Below are positions 8,396-15,569 of a stretch of 44,501 bases of DNA, piece by piece. Position 1 is the first letter of the stretch. Each line of letters begins with the position of its first letter. The stretch comes from Monoglobus sp964442605 (lineage in GTDB: Bacteria; Bacillota; Clostridia; Monoglobales; Monoglobaceae): positions 1-44,501 of the forward strand of contig CAYTZR010000014.1 in assembly GCA_964442605.1 (NCBI GenBank), written 5' to 3'. The position numbers and the translations under genes are program-made. The notes below the pieces were generated by a model. It saw only the letters and a program-made list of their open reading frames with translations. It searched no databases and was not told the DNA's origin.

Positions 8396-10867
8396 TTATT
8401 CATCCTGTTGCTCATGCTCCTTTTCCACTCTGGCAATCGAAGCAATCTTTACGCCCTCCCCAAGACGCATAAGCCTTACACCACGGGTTACTCTGCTGTA
8501 GGTGCTTATGTCCTCGGTATCTATTCTTATGATTACTCCCTCGGAGGTCATAAGAATTATATCATCGTCGGGAGATACAACCTTTATGCCGGCGATACTG
8601 CCCGTATCGGGCGTAATCTTATATGTCGAGCACCCCTTTCCGCCTCTGGACTGAATTTTATATTCGGAAAGCTCTGTCTTCTTTCCGTATCCTTTTTCGG
8701 AAACAACAAGCATTTTTGAATTTTCACGGTAAACGCTCATGCCGACAACATAGTCGCCGTCCTCCAGCTTAATAGCGCGGACACCCTGAGAAACACGTCC
8801 CAGCTCGCGCACATCCTTTTCGTTAAATCTTATCATCTTGCCCGAATGGGTACCTACAAACAAGTCAGTATTGCCGTCCGTCAGCTTTACGCGAAGCAGC
8901 TCATCGCCCTCCTGCAGTTTTATGGCAAGCTTTCCGCCCTTGGGCGCGTTCTGATACTCCATTATATCGGTTTTCTTAATAACACCGTTTCTGGTACACA
9001 TTGTCAGATATTGTCCCTTATGATATTCCTTAATAGGTATCATAGCCGAGATACTCTCACCCGGCGACAGCTCCAGCAGATTGACTATAGGCGTACCCTT
9101 CGCGTGTCTGCCCGCCTCCGGTATTCTATACGCCTTTATTCTGAACATTCTTCCCATATTGGTAAAGAACATTATATACGAATGTGTGGAGGATATAAAC
9201 ATGGTTGAAACAAAGTCCTCCTCCTTGGTCTGCATTCCCAAAACGCCCTTTCCTCCGCGGCGCTGACTTCTGTAGGTATCGGCAGGAAGCCTCTTGATAT
9301 AACCCTGATGGGTCATCGTAAAGACGTTTTCCTCTTCCTCAATCAGGTCTTCTATGTCAATATCGTCAACAACAGGCTCAATTGAAGTACGTCTTTCATC
9401 GGCGAACTTGTCTTTTATTTCCGTTATTTCCTCTTTTATAATATCGAGAACCATCTGTTCATTGCCTAAAACCTCGGTTAAATGTTCAATCAGCTCCAAA
9501 ATATCGCGCAGCTCATTCTCAACCTTTTCACGCTCCATTCCGGCAAGACGGCCGAGACGCATATCCAAAATCGCCTGTGCTTGAACATCCGAAAATCCGA
9601 AATTCTCAATCAGCCTTGCTTTTGCGTCATTATAGCTGTTCCTGATAATATTGATTACCTCGTCTATATTATCAAGCGCAAGCTTTAAGCCCTGCAATAT
9701 ATGCGCTCTCGCCTCCGCCTTTTTCTTGTCAAACCGAGTTCTGCGGATTATTACCTCTTTCTGGAAATCCACATACTGTACGAGTACCTCCTTAAGAGAC
9801 AAAACTCTCGGCGAGGTCCTGTCAACCAAAGCCAGCATTATAACGCTGAACGTGTCCTCAAGCTGTGTATACTTATAAAGCTGATTTAACACAATCTGCG
9901 CATTCGTGTCACGCTTAAGCTCAATAACTATACGCAGTCCGTCGCGGTCAGACTCATCGCGCAAATCCGAAATACCCTCTACACGCTTTTCGTGAACCAA
10001 ATCCGCTATTTTCTCAATAAGCCGCGCCTTGTTGACCATATATGGAATTTCTGTAACGACAATACGCTCACGATTTTCTTTCCACGGCTGTATCTCGGCC
10101 TTAGCGCGGATTTTCAGCTTTCCGCGCCCTGTGGAGTAAGCGGAACGTATGCCGCTTGTCCCCATAATTTGCGCACCGGTCGGGAAATCGGGACCCGGAA
10201 TATATTCCATAAGCTCGTCCACCGTTATGTCGGGATTATCAATCAGCGCAATAACTCCGTCGATAACCTCACCCAAATTATGAGGCGGTATTTTTGTCGC
10301 CATTCCTACTGCAATACCGTCCGAACCGTTTACCAAAAGATGAGGAAATCGCGAGGGCAGTACTATAGGCTCCTGTCTGCTCTCATCAAAGTTTGGCATA
10401 AAGTCAACGGTTTCCTTGTCAATATCGGTCAGCATGCTCAGCGAAAGCTTGGACATTCTGGACTCTGTATATCTGTAGGCTGCCGGGGGGTCTCCGTCCA
10501 CCGAACCGAAGTTACCGTGTCCGTCAACGGTTGGATAGCGCATGGAAAAGTCCTGTGCCATACGTACCATTGCGTCGTATACCGACGCGTCGCCGTGCGG
10601 ATGGTATCTTCCCAGCACATTACCCACCGTGGTCGCGCACTTTTTATACGGCTTATCAGGGGTAATTCCATCCTCATACATCGCATAAAGTATTCTTCTG
10701 TGAACCGGCTTGAGTCCGTCTCTTACGTCAGGAAGCGCACGTCCCACAATAACCGACATGGAATAGTCAATATACGACTTCTTCATCTCATTGTCAAGGT
10801 CAACCGGTATAATATTCAGCTTCGCCGGATCGAACAACGGCTCGTTTGCTCTGTCTTTTGTTGCCAT
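8396..10867 (-). CDS. gyrA: DNA gyrase subunit A
   Basis: Breakage-reunion subunit of gyrase, about 823 residues, a normal family length. The winged-helix region has YHPHGDASVYDAMVRMAQDF and the active-site tyrosine lies in AAYRYTE (Tyr133 from the ATG). A GyrA box-like QRRGGKG (in YRSQRRGGKGV) opens the C-terminal beta-pinwheel, whose repeats follow. AAGGAG lies 11 bases before the ATG at 10867; a TTG two codons earlier (10873) has better spacing and could be the real start. The position equivalent to E. coli Ser83 is alanine (Ala94); Asp87 is conserved (Asp98). gyrB is not adjacent. The codons at the start overlap a small ORF in another frame (10800-10889). Confidence 0.97.
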   Translation of the reverse strand: MATKDRANEPLFDPAKLNIIPVDLDNEMKKSYIDYSMSVIVGRALPDVRDGLKPVHRRILYAMYEDGITPDKPYKKCATTVGNVLGRYHPHGDASVYDAMVRMAQDFSMRYPTVDGHGNFGSVDGDPPAAYRYTESRMSKLSLSMLTDIDKETVDFMPNFDESRQEPIVLPSRFPHLLVNGSDGIAVGMATKIPPHNLGEVIDGVIALIDNPDITVDELMEYIPGPDFPTGAQIMGTSGIRSAYSTGRGKLKIRAKAEIQPWKENRERIVVTEIPYMVNKARLIEKIADLVHEKRVEGISDLRDESDRDGLRIVIELKRDTNAQIVLNQLYKYTQLEDTFSVIMLALVDRTSPRVLSLKEVLVQYVDFQKEVIIRRTRFDKKKAEARAHILQGLKLALDNIDEVINIIRNSYNDAKARLIENFGFSDVQAQAILDMRLGRLAGMEREKVENELRDILELIEHLTEVLGNEQMVLDIIKEEITEIKDKFADERRTSIEPVVDDIDIEDLIEEEENVFTMTHQGYIKRLPADTYRSQRRGGKGVLGMQTKEEDFVSTMFISSTHSYIMFFTNMGRMFRIKAYRIPEAGRHAKGTPIVNLLELSPGESISAMIPIKEYHKGQYLTMCTRNGVIKKTDIMEYQNAPKGGKLAIKLQEGDELLRVKLTDGNTDLFVGTHSGKMIRFNEKDVRELGRVSQGVRAIKLEDGDYVVGMSVYRENSKMLVVSEKGYGKKTELSEYKIQSRGGKGCSTYKITPDTGSIAGIKVVSPDDDIILMTSEGVIIRIDTEDISTYSRVTRGVRLMRLGEGVKIASIARVEKEHEQQDE

Positions 10868-10873
10868 AAGCAA

Positions 10874-11100
10874 AATTTCTCCTTTTCATATGTAATCACT
10901 CCTGTAATCACGCTGAAATCAAAAAAACAGCGTTAAAACAGAAATTTTATATTTTCCGTTCTTTGTATTATTCGCCAAAAATTTCGAAAATCCTTTTAAA
11001 ATTCAAAAAAATACCTCAAATTTATCAGTCTAACCAAATAATATAGAAAAATTTTTAAACTAACATTTTGTCGATATGAAAATATTAATACATATTATAC
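10874..11100. other. AT-rich divergent intergenic region, gyrA to kduI
   Basis: No gene is apparent here apart from the 5' end of a 29-codon minus-strand ORF (10800-10889) that has its own GGAG site. On the minus strand no consensus promoter for gyrA was found, only weak TTTAAAA-like tracts. The kduI promoter starts at 11101. Confidence 0.4.
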
Positions 11101-11129
11101 TTGCATAATAAATAAACTTGTGCTAAAAT
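11101..11129 (+). promoter_or_regulatory. Probable kduI promoter
   Basis: TTGCAT (11101-11106), 17-base spacer, TAAAAT (11124-11129), about 50 bases before the start codon. No clear KdgR- or CcpA-like operator was recognised. Confidence 0.5.
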
Positions 11130-11179
11130 TATTATAAGTAATTTTGTACTTATTAAATTTTATATAGGAGGATATGAAA

Positions 11180-12016
11180 ATGGATATTGAAATCAGAAAT
11201 CCCTGGCACCCCGAAGATGCCAAACATTACACCACCGACAGAATGAGAAAAGACTATCTCATTCAGGATTTGTTTACACCGGATAAGGTAAGACTCGTTT
11301 ACAGCCATGTTGACAGAATTATTGTAGGCGGCGTCTGCCCCGTAAACAAAACTCTGTCACTGGAAGCGGGACATGAGCTGGGTGTTGATTACTTCTTGGA
11401 GCGCAGAGAGCTGGGCGTAATCAATATAGGCGGTCCCGGAACGGTTATCCTCGACGGCGAGGAATATGACCTTGATTACAAGGACGGTCTTTACGCAGGT
11501 ATGGGTATTAAGGAGGTTTCGTTTAAGAGCAAGGATGCCGCAAAGCCGGCTCACTTCTATCTTAACTCCGCTCCCGCGCATCATACATATCCCACACTGA
11601 AAATCACTATGGAAATGGCAAACAAACGTCCATTGGGAAGTGTTGAGGAATGTAACAAGCGCGTTATCAATCAGTACATTCACCCGGATGTATGTCAAAG
11701 CTGTCAGCTGGTAATGGGCATGACCTCGCTTGATGTCGGCAGCAACTGGAACACAATGCCGTGCCATACGCACGAGAGAAGAATGGAGGTTTATCTCTAT
11801 TTTGAGCTTGGTGAGGACGATGTGGTATTCCATATGATGGGCGAGCCGCAGGAGACAAGACACCTTGTTATGAGGAACGAAGAAGCCGTTATCTCTCCCA
11901 GCTGGTCAATCCATTCGGGTGTCGGTACAAGAAATTACACCTTTATCTGGGGTATGGTCGGAGAAAACCAGACCTTTGATGATATGGATCATGTCGCGAT
12001 GAAGGATCTTAAATAA
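11180..12016 (+). CDS. kduI: 5-keto-4-deoxyuronate isomerase
   Basis: Converts 5-keto-4-deoxyuronate, the unsaturated product of pectate lyase action, to 3-deoxy-D-glycero-2,5-hexodiulosonate, in the cytoplasm. From the ATG at 11180 the protein has 278 residues, the same as E. coli KduI. The zinc ligands fall at the same numbers: His196 and His198 (in CHTHERRME), Glu203 and His245 (in SIHSGVG). The earlier ATG at 11174 lies only two bases after AGGAGG, while 11180 has an 8-base gap, so 11180 is preferred. It is a single-gene unit with its own promoter and terminator; kduD, kdgK and kdgA are not nearby. It matches in function the two secreted pectate lyases in this window. Confidence 0.97.
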   Translation: MDIEIRNPWHPEDAKHYTTDRMRKDYLIQDLFTPDKVRLVYSHVDRIIVGGVCPVNKTLSLEAGHELGVDYFLERRELGVINIGGPGTVILDGEEYDLDYKDGLYAGMGIKEVSFKSKDAAKPAHFYLNSAPAHHTYPTLKITMEMANKRPLGSVEECNKRVINQYIHPDVCQSCQLVMGMTSLDVGSNWNTMPCHTHERRMEVYLYFELGEDDVVFHMMGEPQETRHLVMRNEEAVISPSWSIHSGVGTRNYTFIWGMVGENQTFDDMDHVAMKDLK

Positions 12017-12029
12017 TTTTGCTTTTTTG

Positions 12030-12063
12030 GGGCTGCCGTACAAATCGTTCGGCAGCCTTTTTA
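12030..12063 (+). terminator. Intrinsic terminator of kduI
   Basis: GGCTGCCG (12031-12038) and CGGCAGCC (12050-12057) form an 8-base stem followed by TTTTT, 14 bases after the kduI stop. Confidence 0.9.
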
Positions 12064-12106
12064 ATTAAAAAACCGGCATTATTGTCACCCTATTTTAAAA
12101 AATAAG

Positions 12107-12148
12107 TTGACATTAATAATATAATATGTTATAATTCCGAATGTTCGG
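12107..12148 (+). promoter_or_regulatory. Promoter and candidate operator of the bioYDA operon
   Basis: Consensus TTGACA (12107-12112), 17-base spacer, TATAAT (12130-12135). An inverted repeat CCGAA-TG-TTCGG (12137-12148) covers the predicted transcription start. It does not look like the usual TTGTAAAC-type BirA operator. Whether it binds a regulator is inference. Confidence 0.7.
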
Positions 12149-12181
12149 TTATAGATAAAATACCGGCAAGAGAGGTGCGAT

Positions 12182-12766
12182 ATGTCAAATATTCAAAGAA
12201 GAACCGATCAAGGCAAAATCAGTGTGCGCTATATGGCAATATGCGCTTTGTTTGCCGCGCTCACTGCGGTAGGGGCATTCATAAAGATTCCCGTTCCCGT
12301 CTGTCCGTTTACGCTTCAAGTGCTGTTTACAACACTTGCGGGCTTGATACTCGGCAAAAAATACGGTGCGCTCAGCATTCTTTTATATCTGATTTTAGGT
12401 CTTGCCGGTCTTCCGGTGTTTACGGCGGGCGGCGGCTTTACATATATTTTTCAGCCTACCTTCGGTTATCTGCTCGGGTTTTGCTTCGGCACATATGTGA
12501 CCGGATATATCGCGGGCTGCGTTCCGAAGCCATCGCTTGCGCGTCTGCTTTGCGCATCATTTGCGGGACTTTTTATAATTTATTTGCTCGGAATGGCTTA
12601 TTACTATTTAATCTGCAATTTTGTAATTGACTCGCCTATCGCGATAGGAACGCTGATTTTATACTGTTTCGCGCTTACAGTTCCGGGGGATATTGTTTTA
12701 TGTATTTTATCCGCGTTTATCGCGAGACGCATTATTCCCATTATTAAAAAGAAAGGCTTGATATAA
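12182..12766 (+). CDS. bioY: Biotin transporter BioY (ECF S-component)
   Basis: 194 residues with about six hydrophobic segments. The N-terminal AICALFAALTAVGAFIKIP, PFTLQVLFTTLAGLILG and FTAGGGFTYIFQPTFGYLLGF are typical of BioY, the substrate-binding membrane subunit that takes up biotin, usually with shared ECF AAT ATPases encoded elsewhere. GAGGTG lies upstream of the start. It is the first gene of the operon and its stop overlaps the bioD start (TAATG), implying translational coupling. Having both uptake and synthesis genes in one operon suggests biotin control. Confidence 0.95.
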   Translation: MSNIQRRTDQGKISVRYMAICALFAALTAVGAFIKIPVPVCPFTLQVLFTTLAGLILGKKYGALSILLYLILGLAGLPVFTAGGGFTYIFQPTFGYLLGFCFGTYVTGYIAGCVPKPSLARLLCASFAGLFIIYLLGMAYYYLICNFVIDSPIAIGTLILYCFALTVPGDIVLCILSAFIARRIIPIIKKKGLI

Positions 12767-13455
12767 TGAGCAAAGGAATATTTATCACGGCAACAGGCAC
12801 AGACATAGGCAAGACGTATGTAACGGCATTGGTTATAAAAAAGCTGACAGACAGCGGCATAAACGCCTGTTATTACAAGGCTGCGCTGAGCGGAGCCGAG
12901 GAAAAAAACGGGGTTCTTATTCCAGGTGACGCGGAACATGTAAAGAGCGTTTCCGGTGTAAAACAGGAGCTTAATGATATGGTGTCATATGTTTACAAGA
13001 CCGCTGTGTCGCCGCACCTTGCCGCTCAAATCGAGGGAGTACCCCCTGAAATGAAGAAAATAAAGAACGATTTTTATAAGCTCGCCGAACGCTATGATTA
13101 CATAACCGTTGAGGGCAGCGGCGGAATTGTATGCCCGATACGCATGGACACGGAAAAAATTATGCTTGAGGATATTGTCAGAGAATTAAGTTTGCCTACT
13201 CTTGTCGTTGCGGACGCAGGGCTTGGAACGATAAATTCAGTCGTGCTGACATATGAATATTTGACCGGCAAAAATATTCCCGTTAAGGGGATTATATTAA
13301 ACAATTATGATGACGGCAGTCTTATGCACCGCGACAACAGACTTATGATCGAAAAGCTGACGCGGGTTCCGATTGCCGCTTGTGTAAAAAGCGGAGACAA
13401 TGAGCTTGATATTGACATAAGCCGGCTTACCGCTTTATATGACGAGGTGAAATAA
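12766..13455 (+). CDS. bioD: Dethiobiotin synthetase
   Basis: 229 residues; ATP-dependent carboxylation and ring closure of 7,8-diaminopelargonate to dethiobiotin. The N-terminus FITATGTDIGKTYVTA is the P-loop (variant GxxxxGKT) of the BioD family; YKAALSG and VEGSGGIVCPI are further substrate and nucleotide segments. The last codons (YDEVK and stop) are copied in a 19-base direct repeat just downstream, which then supplies the ribosome binding site of bioA. Confidence 0.95.
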   Translation: MSKGIFITATGTDIGKTYVTALVIKKLTDSGINACYYKAALSGAEEKNGVLIPGDAEHVKSVSGVKQELNDMVSYVYKTAVSPHLAAQIEGVPPEMKKIKNDFYKLAERYDYITVEGSGGIVCPIRMDTEKIMLEDIVRELSLPTLVVADAGLGTINSVVLTYEYLTGKNIPVKGIILNNYDDGSLMHRDNRLMIEKLTRVPIAACVKSGDNELDIDISRLTALYDEVK

Positions 13456-13479
13456 ATTTGTATGACGAGGTGAAATAAA
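13438..13479 (+). repeat. 19-base direct repeat carrying the bioD tail
   Basis: The same 19 bases occur at 13438-13456 and 13461-13479, period 23. The first copy encodes the end of bioD with its stop. The second ends one base before the bioA ATG and contains GAGGTG, the likely bioA ribosome binding site. Confidence 0.9.
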
Positions 13480-14820
13480 ATGGAAGAGCTGCAAAAAAAG
13501 GACTTAAAATATATATGGCACCCTTGCTCGCAAATGAAGGACTATGAGGATCTGCCTCCTATAATTATTGACCACGGCAAGGGCGTTTATCTTTATGACA
13601 AAAACGGCAAGGAATACATAGATATTGTAAGCTCGTGGTGGTGCAATCTTTTGGGGCATTGCAACCCCAAAATTAACGAGGGTATAAAATCCCAGCTCGA
13701 TAGGCTGGAGCACGTTATATTTGCTAACTTCTCACACGAGCCCGCCATTCGGCTGTGCGAACAGCTTTCAGAAATAATTCCTAAGGGTCTCAAAAAATTT
13801 AATTTTTCAGATAACGGCTCCGCCGCGATAGAATGCTCGCTTAAAATGGCGTTCCAATATCAATACCAGATGGGGTACAAGAAAAAAACAAGGTTCATGT
13901 GCCTGACAGACGGCTACCACGGGGAAACTATCGGCGCTCTTTCAGTCGGAACCATGGACTTATACGCCAAAATCTATAAGCCCATGCTTATGGACACAAT
14001 TCAAATTAAAGCTCCCGACTGCTACCGCTGTCCCTACGGAAGTTGCAGGGACTGCTGTTCATGCGAATGCTTCGAACACGCCGAAAAAGCGTTTAAACGC
14101 TACGCGGACGAAACCTGCGCGATGATTGTTGAACCCCTGCTTCAGGGAAGCGCCGGTATGAGAATTTATCCCCCTCTTTATTTGAAAAAGCTGCGGGTTC
14201 TTTGTGACGAGTTTAACGTACTGCTGATTGCGGATGAGATCGCGACGGGCTTTGGGCGCACCGGCAAGATGTTTGCCTGTGACCACGCCGGTATAAGCCC
14301 GGATATAATGTGTATATCAAAGGGTCTGACGGGAGGTTATATGCCTATGGCAATAACAATAACCACAGACAAAATATATAACGCCTTCTACGCCGATTAT
14401 AACGAGGGCAAGGCTTTTATGCACAGTCATACATACAGCGGCAACCCGCTTGGCTGCAGCGCCGCCTTGGCTGTGCAAAAAATATTACGCGAGGACAATA
14501 TTTTGGAAGACGCTGCTGTCAAGGGGGAATATCTGCACAAAAAGCTTGTATCAGCTCTCGGCGAACACAAAAATGTCGGAGAAATACGCCGTATTGGTAT
14601 GATTAACGCAATAGAGCTTGTAACCGACAAGCAAACAAAGAACGGCTTTGACTCAGAGCTCAGAATAGGCTACCAAATCTATAAAAGGGCGCTGAAATAC
14701 GGATTGATTTTGCGTCCGCTGGGCAATGTGCTGTACTTCAATCCGCCTCTTATTATTGACAAGCTTGAAATTGACAAGGCAGTGGACTTATGCGTGCGCT
14801 CGATTTCCGATATACTTTAA
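13480..14820 (+). CDS. bioA: Adenosylmethionine-8-amino-7-oxononanoate aminotransferase
   Basis: 446 residues, class III PLP aminotransferase making 7,8-diaminopelargonate from KAPA with SAM as amino donor. The N-terminus YIWHPCSQMKDYEDLPPI and IVSSWWCNLLGHCNP are BioA-specific. The PLP lysine is in ISKGLTGGY (Lys281), with IADEIATGFGRTG upstream. Unusual is a cysteine cluster at residues 181-197 (Cys181, 184, 189, 192, 193, 195, 197). Third gene of bioYDA; bioF and bioB are not in the window, so KAPA formation and sulfur insertion must be encoded elsewhere or be missing. Confidence 0.95.
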   Translation: MEELQKKDLKYIWHPCSQMKDYEDLPPIIIDHGKGVYLYDKNGKEYIDIVSSWWCNLLGHCNPKINEGIKSQLDRLEHVIFANFSHEPAIRLCEQLSEIIPKGLKKFNFSDNGSAAIECSLKMAFQYQYQMGYKKKTRFMCLTDGYHGETIGALSVGTMDLYAKIYKPMLMDTIQIKAPDCYRCPYGSCRDCCSCECFEHAEKAFKRYADETCAMIVEPLLQGSAGMRIYPPLYLKKLRVLCDEFNVLLIADEIATGFGRTGKMFACDHAGISPDIMCISKGLTGGYMPMAITITTDKIYNAFYADYNEGKAFMHSHTYSGNPLGCSAALAVQKILREDNILEDAAVKGEYLHKKLVSALGEHKNVGEIRRIGMINAIELVTDKQTKNGFDSELRIGYQIYKRALKYGLILRPLGNVLYFNPPLIIDKLEIDKAVDLCVRSISDIL

Positions 14821-14849
14821 ATTTTTATACTTTTATACTTTAAATTTTT
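14811..14849 (+). repeat. 16-base direct repeat carrying the bioA stop
   Basis: TATACTTTAAATTTTT at 14811-14826 (covering the bioA stop TAA) and again at 14834-14849, period 23, the same period as the repeat at the end of bioD. A partial copy lies between them. Confidence 0.8.
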
Positions 14850-14861
14850 CAAAAAAATCAC

Positions 14862-14890
14862 TTGACACAATAACGATAATGTGCTAAAAT
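14862..14890 (+). promoter_or_regulatory. Promoter of tRNA-Trp
   Basis: TTGACA (14862-14867), 17-base spacer, TAAAAT (14885-14890), 15 bases before the mature tRNA 5' end. Confidence 0.85.
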
Positions 14891-14905
14891 ATCAGAGTTG
14901 GATTT

Positions 14906-14981
14906 AGGGGTATAGCTCAGTTGGTAGAGCAGCGGTCTCCAAAACCGCGTGCCGTGAGTTCAAATCTTACTACCCCTGCCA
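14906..14981 (+). tRNA. tRNA-Trp (anticodon CCA)
   Basis: 76 bases including an encoded 3' CCA. Acceptor arms AGGGGTA / TACCCCT with discriminator G. The anticodon stem GCGGT / ACCGC encloses CTCCAAA, anticodon CCA, reading UGG. D arm and T arm (GAGTTCAAATCTTAC) are normal. Confidence 0.97.
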
Positions 14982-14988
14982 TGATATT

Positions 14989-15038
14989 AATTAGCGATTA
15001 GAGAATAGCGGGTATGCTGTTCTCATTCGCTAATTTTT
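14989..15038 (+). terminator. Probable terminator after tRNA-Trp
   Basis: A long imperfect stem (AATTAGCGA..GAGAATAGC against GCTGTTCTCATTCGCTAATT) with loop GGGTAT, followed by a short T-run, eight bases after the tRNA. Confidence 0.7.
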
Positions 15039-15106
15039 AAAGACTGCGCAATGTTGATTTGCGTATCAGCCTGTCCGTGAATATAGGAAACTGCCGTAGA
15101 TAAGCA

Positions 15107-15300
15107 GGGTTCCCGAAAAGCGCCAACGAAGTACGCTTTTTGTGAAAAGGAATAACGTAGGAAGTATGAGTAGGTTTCCCGAAAAGCGCCAATGAAGTGC
15201 ACTTTTTGGGAAAAAGGAATAACATAGGAAGTATAAGTAGGGTTCCCGAAAAGCGCCAACAACGTGCGCTTTTTGGGAAAAAGGAGCAACCACGCGTAAG
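15107..15300. repeat. Three tandem 66-67-base hairpin repeats between tRNA genes
   Basis: The core TCCCGAAAAGCGCC starts at 15111, 15177 and 15244. Each unit pairs its TTCCCGAAAAGCGC-like arm with a GCGCTTTTTGGGAA-like arm across a 9-base loop, giving a strong hairpin. All three minus-strand frames are open through it, which explains the overlapping ORFs; none has a ribosome binding site. The rest of 15040-15358 holds no gene I can recognise. Confidence 0.85.
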
Positions 15301-15358
15301 AGCGAAGTCATCCGCGAATAGCGGAGGACGGAGCAAAAAGCGTGAGTTGCGACGCCAT

Positions 15359-15434
15359 GGGGGTATAGCTCAGTTGGGAGAGCGCTTGCTTCGCATGTAA
15401 GAGGTCAGGGGTTCGAATCCCCTTATCTCCACCA
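15359..15434 (+). tRNA. tRNA-Ala (anticodon CGC)
   Basis: 76 bases with encoded CCA. Acceptor GGGGGTA / TATCTCC with discriminator A; position 3:70 is G:U, the alanine identity pair. The anticodon arm CTTGC-TTCGCAT-GTAAG gives anticodon CGC, reading GCG. T arm GGGGTTCGAATCCCC is normal. Confidence 0.95.
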
Positions 15435-15442
15435 TATACGTC

Positions 15443-15469
15443 AAAAACGCCGTGGATACGGCGTTTTTT
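15443..15469. terminator. Intrinsic terminator after tRNA-Ala
   Basis: AAAAACGCCGT (15443-15453) and ACGGCGTTTTT (15458-15468), loop GGAT, with T-run on the plus strand and matching A-run upstream. It may act in both directions. Confidence 0.9.
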
Positions 15470-15526
15470 GTTGGTGCGTAGCTTTTACTTTTATTTTGTC
15501 ATATTCTGATATTGCAACATAAAGCA

Positions 15527-15561
15527 AAGCGGATATAATCGAAAATCCGATTTATCCGCTT
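15527..15561 (-). terminator. Probable terminator of the rplU-rpmA-obgE transcript
   Basis: AAGCGGATA..AATCG and CGATT..TATCCGCTT form a nearly continuous stem around a 6-base loop, eight bases after the obgE stop. On the minus strand the T-tract is short and interrupted; on the plus strand CTTTTTA follows. Confidence 0.55.
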
Positions 15562-15569
15562 CTTTTTAT

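Noticed and set aside
9992..10936. 314-codon plus-strand ORF
   Set aside because: Lies antisense to gyrA, whose motifs are clear; product has no recognisable fold and no ribosome site.
15107..15300. Possible CRISPR array
   Set aside because: Units are contiguous diverged copies with internal hairpins; no unique spacers and no cas genes.
15023..15336. Three overlapping minus-strand ORFs with repeated peptides
   Set aside because: Produced by the tandem hairpin repeat being open in all frames; no ribosome sites.
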